A stretch of DNA of 64,000 nt from Thermoguttaceae bacterium (GTDB lineage Bacteria; Planctomycetota; Planctomycetia; Pirellulales; Thermoguttaceae): assembly GCA_017434455.1 (NCBI GenBank), contig JAFRFG010000057.1:120412-184411 (forward strand), in the 5' to 3' direction. Shown here piece after piece: positions 46,489-54,234 of this stretch (the first letter of the stretch is position 1; every line of letters begins with the position of its first letter). The notes beneath the pieces were generated by a model, which searched no databases, was not told the DNA's origin, and was given only the letters and a program-made list of their open reading frames with translations. The translations under genes were made by a program, and so were the position numbers.

Positions 46489-49062
46489 TTACTGATCGAG
46501 TTTTTTCCGGAAGATGGAGACGACGATCTTCGATTGATCGACCATCGCGATATGGACCGTCCCCTTCCACAGACCGATTCCCATTCCGTACAGAGGGGTT
46601 CCCCGGGCGAAGGAGTCGATCAGCTCGCCGTCGAAGTTGAAGATCCGCACCAGCCCCTCGAGCGAGGGAACGACCCACTCGGTCTGACCGTCGCGATCGA
46701 GGTCGAACGGGATGACCTGGGCCAGGGAGTCGTTCCAGGATGCCCCTTCCAGCGGAATTTGGTTGATGACGGTGCCGTCGGAGTCGAGGACGGCGAACGA
46801 TTTTTGTTTCGAGAGCCGATCGGAAACGATCGCGCCGATCCGGCCGCTCCCCCCCGGCTCATCGGCGGCAAACCAGAGGATGGAGAGGTCGCCGGGGTCG
46901 ATCTCGCCGAGCCGCCGGCCATCCTCCGCCGAGTCGACGATAAGCTCCCCCTCGTCATTGGAGACGGGGTGGTTCAATCCGATGATCTCGGCGTTTTCGC
47001 CGGGCTGATTGTGTCGAACCGCCAGACAGAACGGGGCGACGGTCAGTTCGTCGGCCCAAAGGAAATTTTTCCCCTCTTCGCCGGGGAGCAGATCAACGGC
47101 GTAGATGCCATGTTTGGGGATAAGATTCGACGCGTAGTCACCGACCAGGGCGATGATCACCTCGGGACGGTTGTCGTTTCTCGCGTCGGTGATCAGCGCG
47201 TCGGCGACCCACCTCTGCCGCTTGGTGAAATCGAGCGTATAGAGGAGGTTAAAATCGTTGTCGAAGAGATGAATCTTGTGGCTGCTCAGGAACGAGGAGG
47301 CGATGAAATAACGATCTCCCTCGGCGGTGAGGAAGGTTCGGACAAAACGGATCGGCTCCCCGGCGGCGTTTTCGGGGATTTTTTTGCGGATAACCGCTCC
47401 CGAGGCGTTGAACGTGGTGAGCAGATTTCCCTCGCACGGGACAACCAGCCGACCGCCGTCGTCGGTGTCGAAGAGGATCGGGTTGGCCGAGTCGCGCAGT
47501 TCGGCTTTCCATTTGGGAGCGATGGAAAACAACTGGGAGTCTTGGACGGGATGGATGTGGATGTTTTCGTTCTCGGTGACCGACTCGGTACGGTAAATGT
47601 CCGCCTTTTCGGCCTCATTGAGCGTCTGGGTGAAATTTTCGGTGTTCAGCTCGAAGTCGTGCATCGCGTCGGGGAAGAGATCCTTTCCCATCTTGAGCCG
47701 TTCGATGAGGTTCTGCAGCTGGACGTACGGTGTTGGGCGAGGGCAGTACTGCTGCACGATCCCTTTGCCGTCGATCAGAAGCAGCGAGGGAGCGCCGATC
47801 TTGCTTAAGAATGTGGAGGCGTATCCCTCCGGGGGGAGACGGTAGAGGGGGATGGTCAGATCGAGCTCCCCATAGGCGGCACGGATACGGGAGTTCGACT
47901 TTTGGGACGAGTCGATATTGACGGCGCAGAACTCGAGGTTTTCTTGGTTTTTATAGAAGTCGTAACTGCGCTGCAGTTCGGTCAGAACAGCGCCGCTGGA
48001 CTGGCGAAGCGCCGCGTTGTCCTCACTTCCCCAGAAGCAGAGAATACGGTTCTTGCCGTTGGGAATGCCGGTGAGGATATCGGAAAAACCGTCGAAAAGG
48101 GAGATCAGCTGAAGATTGGGCGCACGCTGCCCCAAAATGGCCAATTCGGGGGGGAGAAACTTGTCAACAACCTTGGTTTGATCCGTGATGGGAAGCGTGA
48201 AGAACTGATCGTCGAATTCTTCTTTGGCGACGTCTTCGGAAATGACCTGATCGAAGAAATCAATGGTGAGCGATTTCACCTGGACGGCCCCGTCGGGGAC
48301 GGCGATTTGCTCGATCGGGAACTCGATACGCAGAAGGCCGCCGGTCTGGCGGCTGATCCAATAGGTGTGAACCCCCGCCTGCGATTGAATGGCGATGCGA
48401 TCGCACGGAATCAGCGGCGCGTCGGGGTCGTCGGGCGCGAACCAGTCGGGTTCCAAGAGCTTGGGGCGGACATTGTTCGGAAGGAAGGTTCGAAGCGGTT
48501 CTTTGGCGAAGAGAAGAACCAGCTGGGGAACGGCCCAGAAACTGTCTCCGGGGATCTTGAGATTCATCGCGTCGGCCAGACGGATGTCGGGATAGAACTC
48601 ACGGACGGAGGAGAAGATCAGCGGGGCCGGTTTTTCAAGAATTTGATCGTCGCCGGCGATCTGCCCGCGCAGTTTATTGCCGTCACAGGCCAGAACGCCG
48701 GAACCGACCGTCAGGCGCGCCTCGTTTGGCTTGCGAAGAACCAGGGAACAGGGGATGGGGTCGATTTGGGTCGATCCGTTATCACGCAGGTAGACCGTTC
48801 GGATGACACCGCGGTCGCAGTAGAGCTTCGCCTTGCGGTAAACATCGAGCATTCCATGGAGTATCTGATCGGGGGTGATCGACTCATCGACCGGCTCGGG
48901 CCGAGGAGGCATCTCTTTGGCCGGGGAAGGGGCGCTCGGCGCCGCGGCGGGCGGTTCGCTCGGAGGGTCAACCGGCTCGTCCCGGCCGGCCGGTTCGCGT
49001 GAGCAGCCGACCACCGTCAAAAGCGCGATCAGAACGAACAAATGAATCAGCCAGCGGTTCAT
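46489..49062 (-). CDS. Large lipoprotein with thioredoxin-like and repeat domains
   Basis: 857 residues from the ATG at 49062 (GGGAGG four bases upstream); an ORF open to 49308 overlaps the upstream gene and is not used. A lipobox (LTVVGC, C20) marks a lipoprotein. A Pro-rich linker follows to about 75, then a domain with the look of LolA/DUF2092-like proteins (about 85-330). Next is a thioredoxin/redoxin-like domain (about 345-500; LGQRAPNLQL, NRILCFWGSEDN, FCAVNID, GAPSLLLIDGKG), in which the usual W-C-x-x-C is replaced by WGSEDN. The C-terminal half resembles FG-GAP/VCBS-type repeats (VIPFDLDRDGQTEWVVP, RNDNRPEVIIALVGDYA). Substrate unknown. Confidence 0.72.
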   Translation of the reverse strand: MNRWLIHLFVLIALLTVVGCSREPAGRDEPVDPPSEPPAAAPSAPSPAKEMPPRPEPVDESITPDQILHGMLDVYRKAKLYCDRGVIRTVYLRDNGSTQIDPIPCSLVLRKPNEARLTVGSGVLACDGNKLRGQIAGDDQILEKPAPLIFSSVREFYPDIRLADAMNLKIPGDSFWAVPQLVLLFAKEPLRTFLPNNVRPKLLEPDWFAPDDPDAPLIPCDRIAIQSQAGVHTYWISRQTGGLLRIEFPIEQIAVPDGAVQVKSLTIDFFDQVISEDVAKEEFDDQFFTLPITDQTKVVDKFLPPELAILGQRAPNLQLISLFDGFSDILTGIPNGKNRILCFWGSEDNAALRQSSGAVLTELQRSYDFYKNQENLEFCAVNIDSSQKSNSRIRAAYGELDLTIPLYRLPPEGYASTFLSKIGAPSLLLIDGKGIVQQYCPRPTPYVQLQNLIERLKMGKDLFPDAMHDFELNTENFTQTLNEAEKADIYRTESVTENENIHIHPVQDSQLFSIAPKWKAELRDSANPILFDTDDGGRLVVPCEGNLLTTFNASGAVIRKKIPENAAGEPIRFVRTFLTAEGDRYFIASSFLSSHKIHLFDNDFNLLYTLDFTKRQRWVADALITDARNDNRPEVIIALVGDYASNLIPKHGIYAVDLLPGEEGKNFLWADELTVAPFCLAVRHNQPGENAEIIGLNHPVSNDEGELIVDSAEDGRRLGEIDPGDLSILWFAADEPGGSGRIGAIVSDRLSKQKSFAVLDSDGTVINQIPLEGASWNDSLAQVIPFDLDRDGQTEWVVPSLEGLVRIFNFDGELIDSFARGTPLYGMGIGLWKGTVHIAMVDQSKIVVSIFRKKLDQ

Positions 49063-49088
49063 TGGTCCTCCCTTGCCGGGAAAAATTT

Positions 49089-49862
49089 TTAGTCGTGCCG
49101 CAGAAGAAGTTCGCCCAGGTAGATGATCTCCATTTTGCCCAGCGCAGGGTCGTGACGCATGATCCCCCCGAAATGCATCGCGCAGCTCAGGTCGGTCGTG
49201 GCGAGGATATCCGCGCCGCTGGCGAGAATATTGGCGACCTTCTGCTTCCCCATCGCCAGGGACGTGCCGGCCATCTTGACGCTGAAGGTGCCGCCGAAAC
49301 CGCAGCACTCATCGACATTGGGAACCGGAGTGTACTGAAGACCGCGGATATTGGTCAGCAGCGTCATCGCGGCGTCGGCCATTCCGAGCTCTCGGCGGCC
49401 GTGACAGCCGATGTGAAGGGCGACCTTGCCGGGGAAGGAGGCGCCAAAATCGGTTTTGCCAAGGATATTGACGAGGAACTCGGACAGTTCCCAGACACGG
49501 CTGCCGGTGGCGGCCTCGGGGGAACCGGGCGCGGCCTCGGCGAAGAAAACCCGGCACATCGCGGCACAGGCGCTCGACGGTGTGACAATCAGATCGTAGG
49601 CGCTGAAGACGCGATGAAATTTTTTCATCACGCTGATCGCCTCCTCTTTGTAGCCCGAGTTAAACGCCGGCTGTCCGCAGCAGGTTTGCTCATCGGGGTA
49701 CTCGACTTTTATGCCGAGCTGCTCAAGCAGCTTGACGCAGGAGATTCCCGCCGTCGGAAAAAATTGGTCGATAAAGCAGGGAATGAAAAGCCCGACACGC
49801 ATTCCCTCTTTGTACTGCGGATACTCCCAACTCGGGACCTCCTTGGAAAGGAGATTGTCCAT
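49089..49862 (-). CDS. CCG-domain protein, LutA/GlpC-like
   Basis: 257 residues from the ATG at 49862, with GGGAGG six bases upstream; an upstream M at 49886 is less likely. Two cysteine-rich CCG repeats, C61-C62-G63 in TCCGQPAFNSGY and a second in ECCGFGGTFSVK, each with later Cys pairs, are the hallmark of LutA (YkgE) and of heterodisulfide-reductase or GlpC-type subunits. LutA is one part of the LutABC lactate oxidase complex. LutB and LutC are not in the window. It lies 26 bases upstream of the lipoprotein gene. Confidence 0.85.
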   Translation of the reverse strand: MDNLLSKEVPSWEYPQYKEGMRVGLFIPCFIDQFFPTAGISCVKLLEQLGIKVEYPDEQTCCGQPAFNSGYKEEAISVMKKFHRVFSAYDLIVTPSSACAAMCRVFFAEAAPGSPEAATGSRVWELSEFLVNILGKTDFGASFPGKVALHIGCHGRRELGMADAAMTLLTNIRGLQYTPVPNVDECCGFGGTFSVKMAGTSLAMGKQKVANILASGADILATTDLSCAMHFGGIMRHDPALGKMEIIYLGELLLRHD

Positions 49863-49963
49863 CTCTATCCTCCCTCTTCCGAGCATATACCTAACGGCCC
49901 GGAAGGAAAACTCGTGGTGATGATTGATCGTCCCGGCTCAACGCCCCGGAAACTAAGGGCTTG

Positions 49964-50149
49964 TTAAGGACGTACCTGCCGGTAGCTGAAGAAACTCAGG
50001 ACTCCAAGCGCCGCCGCGACGACGATGAAGATGATGTCAAAGATGATATTCGAGCGGCCAAACGGAATACCCGCCGCCGCGTCTAACAGGAAGACCAGCA
50101 GAAGGAGCGCCGAAATGACCATCGCTATGATGCAGAGAACTTTTCCCAT
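49964..50149 (-). CDS. Small two-helix membrane protein
   Basis: 61 residues from the ATG at 50149, after a purine-rich GGAGAGAG site. Two hydrophobic segments (KVLCIIAMVISALLLLVFLLDA, FDIIFIVVAAALGVLSFFSY) separated by a short polar loop (GIPFGRSNI). No further motif. It may be the first gene of the leftward run with the LutA-like gene (101-base gap). Function unknown. Confidence 0.6.
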   Translation of the reverse strand: MGKVLCIIAMVISALLLLVFLLDAAAGIPFGRSNIIFDIIFIVVAAALGVLSFFSYRQVRP

Positions 50150-50321
50150 TATCTCTCTCCGAGGACCTAGAGGGTTCTTCACGCTCCATTTTTTTAGGGA
50201 GTACGCGAAGAACCGCTGGGCATAACGTCCGAGACCCGGCTCCCCCTGAAGTGTTTGGTGACAAACGCGGCGCGGCGGGAGAGTCCCGCCGCCCGGGAGC
50301 CGGGGACAGAATTAACGATAG

Positions 50322-50327
50322 TATAAT
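50322..50327 (+). promoter_or_regulatory. TATAAT -10 box before the histidine kinase gene
   Basis: Perfect TATAAT, without a -35 match at 16-18 bases. It would give a leader of about 155 bases to the preferred kinase start at 50489. Confidence 0.45.
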
Positions 50328-50488
50328 CATTTTACTCAATGTTTTCCAGCGTGAGGGAGGGAAAAAGGGGGATTTTTATAGAGACAAAAACGGTTTGTGT
50401 CCGAAAAATGAGACACACCCTGTGGCTTGTTCCTCCCTTGGCGTCGGCGCTCGAGGGGAAAAACGAGATAACCGGTTTGGTTTTTTCT

Positions 50489-51262
50489 ATGGTCGAAGCG
50501 ATGTCAGAATCCCAGTGGAATCAGGAACGCAAGGAACTGCTTGAACGGATCGCGATTCTTGAGGCACGGCTGGAGCAGGTTCAGCAGCTGACCGCCGTTG
50601 GCGAGTTGGCCAGTACGACGACGCACGAGTTCAACAATATCCTCACGACCATCCTCAATTACGCAAAGATGGGGATGCGCCACACCGACGCGCCGACGCG
50701 CGATAAGGCGTTTGGGAAGATCCTCGACGCGGCCAACCGCGCGGCTAAAGTGACGTCCACGGTGCTGGGATTGGCCCGGAATCGAAAACCGGGGATGGAA
50801 CCGACCGATCTGGTGTCGCTCACCAACGATGTGCTCCTCCTCCTGGAGCGGGAGATGAACAAATACCGGGTGAGCGTTGAGAAGAACTTCGAGCAGGTTC
50901 CCGAAATCAACGCCAACGGGAACCAGATTCAACAGGTCCTCGTGAACCTGCTGATCAACGCCCGCCAGGCGATGCCCGACGGGGGGCGGCTGATCTTAAA
51001 GATCACGCACGATCCGGCGGCTAAGATGGTGCAGCTGAGTATTCGGGATTTCGGCTGCGGGATCCCCGCGGAAAAACTGCCGCGGATTTTCGACTCGTTC
51101 TACACGACCAAAGAGGGTCCCGACGCCAGCGGCAAGGGGGGAACCGGCCTAGGGCTGGCGCTTTGTAAAAACGTGGTCGAGCGGCATCACGGCAAGATCC
51201 GTGTCGACAGTACCCCCGGCAAGGGAACGATGTTTACCTTAAAATTCCCGGCATTGGAGTGA
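50489..51262 (+). CDS. Soluble histidine kinase
   Basis: 257 residues from the ATG at 50489; a longer frame to 50339 and an ATG at 50501 are alternatives, all with weak ribosome sites. An N-terminal coiled-coil helix (ERKELLERIAILEARLEQV) leads into a dimerisation and phosphotransfer region (H46 in THEFNNILT) and a HATPase domain with N box (VLVNLLINARQAM), G1 (DFGCGIP) and G2 (GTGLGLAL). No membrane segment, PAS or GAF domain is present. It is in the NtrB-like subgroup by its HEFNN motif. No response regulator is adjacent; the single REC protein at 27875 is a possible partner only by inference. Confidence 0.88.
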   Translation: MVEAMSESQWNQERKELLERIAILEARLEQVQQLTAVGELASTTTHEFNNILTTILNYAKMGMRHTDAPTRDKAFGKILDAANRAAKVTSTVLGLARNRKPGMEPTDLVSLTNDVLLLLEREMNKYRVSVEKNFEQVPEINANGNQIQQVLVNLLINARQAMPDGGRLILKITHDPAAKMVQLSIRDFGCGIPAEKLPRIFDSFYTTKEGPDASGKGGTGLGLALCKNVVERHHGKIRVDSTPGKGTMFTLKFPALE

Positions 51263-51312
51263 GCTTTTTCTCGGCGGCGAAAAGAATCGCGCCGGTTTTT
51301 CCCTCAAACTTC

Positions 51313-51341
51313 TTGACCGACAGGGGCTGTTGCGCTATAGA
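51313..51341 (+). promoter_or_regulatory. Promoter of the ACT-domain gene
   Basis: TTGACC (51313-51318), 17-base spacer, TATAGA (51336-51341), about 60 bases before the start. Confidence 0.7.
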
Positions 51342-51401
51342 TTAGGGAGGAAGACGTCCCGGATGTTCCCCCAAAGGACCATGTAATTTGGAGTTTGAGC
51401 C

Positions 51402-51830
51402 ATGATCATAAAGCAGCTGTCTCTCTTCCTCGAGAATAAACCGGGGCACCTGGCGCGGGCCTGCCAGATCCTCGCCGACGCGGGACTGAACGTCGAATCG
51501 ATGGCTCTGGCCGATACCGAGCAGTTCGGCATTCTCCGATTTCTTATCCGTGACTGGGAAAAGGCCCGGCAGGTTCTGACCGACGCCGGCGCGATGCCTC
51601 GCGTGACGGACGTTTTGGCGATCGCGGTCCCGAATCGTCCCGGCGGGCTGGTCTCGCTCCTCTCGGCGCTGGACGGTTCCACCGTCAATATCGAGTATAT
51701 GTACGGCTTCAACTCCCCGAAACTGGCCCAGTCGGTGATCGTCCTTCGTCTGGACGATCCCCAGCAGGGAATCCTCCGATTCCAAGAGGCCAATGTCCGG
51801 ATTTTGACCGAGGACGAACTGTTCGATTAG
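51402..51830 (+). CDS. Tandem ACT-domain protein
   Basis: 142 residues with two ACT domains: 1-70 (IKQLSLFLENKPGHLARAC, ESMALADT) and 71-142 (VLAIAVPNRPGGLVSLLS, NIEYMYGF). ACT domains bind amino acids and regulate enzymes allosterically. This small double-ACT form resembles a family of amino-acid-binding proteins seen in many anaerobes and planctomycetes. It is not an IlvN/IlvH, which has one ACT plus a C-terminal domain. A GGAG site lies 8 bases before the ATG. Its stop overlaps the stop of the DUF58 gene. Confidence 0.85.
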   Translation: MIIKQLSLFLENKPGHLARACQILADAGLNVESMALADTEQFGILRFLIRDWEKARQVLTDAGAMPRVTDVLAIAVPNRPGGLVSLLSALDGSTVNIEYMYGFNSPKLAQSVIVLRLDDPQQGILRFQEANVRILTEDELFD

Positions 51831-53137
51831 TTTTCCGCCGGTTCCCCATTGCTGTCGGGGGAGGTCCTTTGCGGCGTGTCTCCGCGCGGCGGGTCGAACC
51901 AAAAGAGCGTGTCGAACTCTTTGGAGCCGGTATCGACGATCGTGGTGCGTGTCAAAAGCTGCCGCGCGGGTTCCTCGCTTAGGCAGCGCTGCCGTCTTTC
52001 GCCCTCCAGAGGGCGTGTGGTGACAAGAATGATTTGCGACAGCGCCCCGACCGCCGCGCACTGACGCAGGATCTCGGGGAGGGTGTCTTGCCCAGTCGGT
52101 TCGGCGGTGGCCAGATGACGGGCGATCTCGGCCGCTGTGCCGGCGGCCGAGGCGTTTTGGCAAAAATAGCGCGCACCGCCGTCTTCCAGACGTGCGATCA
52201 GGCCGAAGGCCGCGGGCATCTTTTGCTTTTTGACCAGCTCATCGATCAGCGTTGCCGCGAAGCAGACGGCGAGCTCTTGATTTTCCTGCTCCTCGAGCGA
52301 GTCGGCCGACTGGGGACCGAACAGATCGAGAATCACCGCCGCGCTTTGAAGGGTTCGGTTTTGGTACTGACGCACCAGGAGCTTCTGATACTTCGCCGAA
52401 GCGTGCTGATGAATCCACTTGCGCTGGTCCATCGGCTGCCATTGCCGAATACCGAACAGTTCCTCCCCGGTACGATCGACACTGTTTCGGCGCGCGGCGT
52501 CCTCGGCAATTTTTCGACGCAGTGACGAAAGCCAAGGGCGCCAGAGGTTCCCGAGTTTCGGTCCGATGTAGAAATCCCCCTCCGCGGGGAGCGTGACGCT
52601 GCTGCGGAAAAAACCGAGCGGATAACGGGTCGAAATGGTGATTGGCCCGAGTTGATAGCGGCCGCGCTGGGGAAAGGTACCGGTCCAAAGCTCGGTGACG
52701 CTCTGAGAGGGACGAACGGCATCGAAATAACAGATCGGCCGGTATCGCTGCGCATCGCCGTTTTGTCGGTGTTTGGAGCGTGACTGCGGGGACTCGGGAG
52801 ACTGCCGCGGGGAGATACGTCTTTGACGGTCTGTTGTGGGGGTGACGGTATCTTCCACCGCGACGGCGTAGGAGCGTCCCCGCCGACGAGTGCTGGTCAA
52901 ACGGATCGGGACACGAAGGGGGGAGCCCGCCGCCTGTGCGGCGACCGGCAATCGGCGGGCGGTCAGCCCCTGAAGGGATCGTCGGCCCGCTCGATAGTCG
53001 AACAGGCCGAAGCAGGCGAGGATAGACCCGAAGAGGAGAAGAAGGTTGACCTGGCGGATGATCGCCCCGAGGAGGACGATGGCCAGGATTCCGAGAAAGA
53101 CCAGTCCGTCTCTGTTGACGCGGGTTCGTATCTTCAT
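51827..53137 (-). CDS. DUF58-domain protein
   Basis: 436 residues: an N-terminal membrane hairpin (LVFLGILAIVLLGAIIRQVNLLLLFGSILACFGLF), a beta-rich middle part, and the DUF58 core near residues 230-265 (EELFGIRQWQPMDQRKWIHQHASAKYQ, with the expected R.W..D..R.IHW.A.A pattern). DUF58 proteins usually accompany MoxR AAA+ ATPases and VWA proteins, none of which are here. It starts at the ATGA overlap with the BON gene, so it is translationally coupled. Its stop overlaps the ACT gene's stop. Confidence 0.85.
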   Translation of the reverse strand: MKIRTRVNRDGLVFLGILAIVLLGAIIRQVNLLLLFGSILACFGLFDYRAGRRSLQGLTARRLPVAAQAAGSPLRVPIRLTSTRRRGRSYAVAVEDTVTPTTDRQRRISPRQSPESPQSRSKHRQNGDAQRYRPICYFDAVRPSQSVTELWTGTFPQRGRYQLGPITISTRYPLGFFRSSVTLPAEGDFYIGPKLGNLWRPWLSSLRRKIAEDAARRNSVDRTGEELFGIRQWQPMDQRKWIHQHASAKYQKLLVRQYQNRTLQSAAVILDLFGPQSADSLEEQENQELAVCFAATLIDELVKKQKMPAAFGLIARLEDGGARYFCQNASAAGTAAEIARHLATAEPTGQDTLPEILRQCAAVGALSQIILVTTRPLEGERRQRCLSEEPARQLLTRTTIVDTGSKEFDTLFWFDPPRGDTPQRTSPDSNGEPAEN

Positions 53138-54219
53138 TTGCTCGGGGCTTGGGGGGGCGTTTGATCGGTCGGGTTCGAACCGCCGCTTCCCTGGGGGGTG
53201 TAGGGGGTCAGTGGGGTATCGGCCGGCGGAACGGTCAGGCGATTATTCACGCTTTTGACCCGTGAGTCGGTCAGAAGAATACGACCGGCCTCCAGGCGAT
53301 GCGTTTCGGTGGGAACGACCCCCTGAATGGTCGCCTTGCCGTCCTGGAAGGTCACCTCGATGGGCGAAAGAGGATTGACCTGGGGACTGCGCAGGAGCAA
53401 TAGCTGCAGCTGCTGCTGAATCTGTTCGGTTGTTTCGCCGCGCGGATCCGCCATAGGCATAGGGGGGAACGCGGCGGAGGGAAGCGGCTGATCTTGCTGC
53501 GGGGCAGTCGCCGCGGGGAGCTGCCCGCCGACGAATCGGCTTTGAAGGTCGGCTCCCCCGGGTTGCTGCGGGGTATTTTGCGTCCCGGCCGTGTTCTTGG
53601 CGGCGGCGGCCGAGCCGCGCATCCAGATTTGCTCCTGGGCCCCCGGTTGGACGGCCGGTTGGGGAGTCCCTTCGGGGAAGGCCTCGACAACGGCCGACTG
53701 TTGGACCTGCTGCTGAGCCGCCTGCTGGGCGGCCAGCTGCGCCTCGAGCTGCCGCTGCCGTGCCTCAGCGGCGTCTAAGGCCGCCTGGAACCGGCTCAGC
53801 GCTTGATCCTCCTGCCGCGCCTCCAGCAGATCTAAATTGGCCTCCCCCGGGAGAAGCGATTGCGGGAAGGAGCCCCCGAAACGCGAACCGGACGATTCGG
53901 TGGCGCCGACGAACGATCCGTCCTCGGTGAAGGTCAGACCGCTGCCGGCGAAACGGTTTTGGAAGGGAAGCGGGGAAAGGTACCCCCCTCGGACGTAGGA
54001 ACCGAAGCGGCCATCGACCCGTTGGGGATTGAGGATTCCCGTGGCGGAGGGTTTAATGACCCCCGTCGGATCCTCGACTTCGGTCGCCGAGTTGATCTGC
54101 CCAAGCGCGGCGGGACTCGCCAGCGCGGCGAGAAGGCAAATCAAAGGGAAGTGCCGCCAGATGGTGGTTTTAAGGGGAAAACGGCCCTTCGGCATCAGGT
54201 ATGCGTGTTCTTCGCGCAT
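53134..54219 (-). CDS. Exported BON-domain protein
   Basis: 361 residues: a signal peptide after a long polar start (TTIWRHFPLICLLAALASPAALG), a Gln/Ala-rich coiled-coil region (about 150-185; RQRQLEAQLAAQQ), a Pro/Gln/Ala-rich linker, and a C-terminal BON domain (about 290-345; EVTFQDGKATIQGVV, ILLTDSRVKSVNNRL) of the kind that binds phospholipids in OsmY-type periplasmic proteins. AAGGAA lies about 8 bases before the ATG. Start alternatives lie at residue 9. It is followed by the coupled DUF58 gene. Confidence 0.78.
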   Translation of the reverse strand: MREEHAYLMPKGRFPLKTTIWRHFPLICLLAALASPAALGQINSATEVEDPTGVIKPSATGILNPQRVDGRFGSYVRGGYLSPLPFQNRFAGSGLTFTEDGSFVGATESSGSRFGGSFPQSLLPGEANLDLLEARQEDQALSRFQAALDAAEARQRQLEAQLAAQQAAQQQVQQSAVVEAFPEGTPQPAVQPGAQEQIWMRGSAAAAKNTAGTQNTPQQPGGADLQSRFVGGQLPAATAPQQDQPLPSAAFPPMPMADPRGETTEQIQQQLQLLLLRSPQVNPLSPIEVTFQDGKATIQGVVPTETHRLEAGRILLTDSRVKSVNNRLTVPPADTPLTPYTPQGSGGSNPTDQTPPQAPSK

Positions 54220-54234
54220 CGTGCTGGTTCCTTG

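Noticed and set aside
51402..51830. IlvN/IlvH small subunit for ilvB
   Set aside because: The protein has two ACT domains and no C-terminal IlvH domain, and is 5 kb from ilvB on the other strand.
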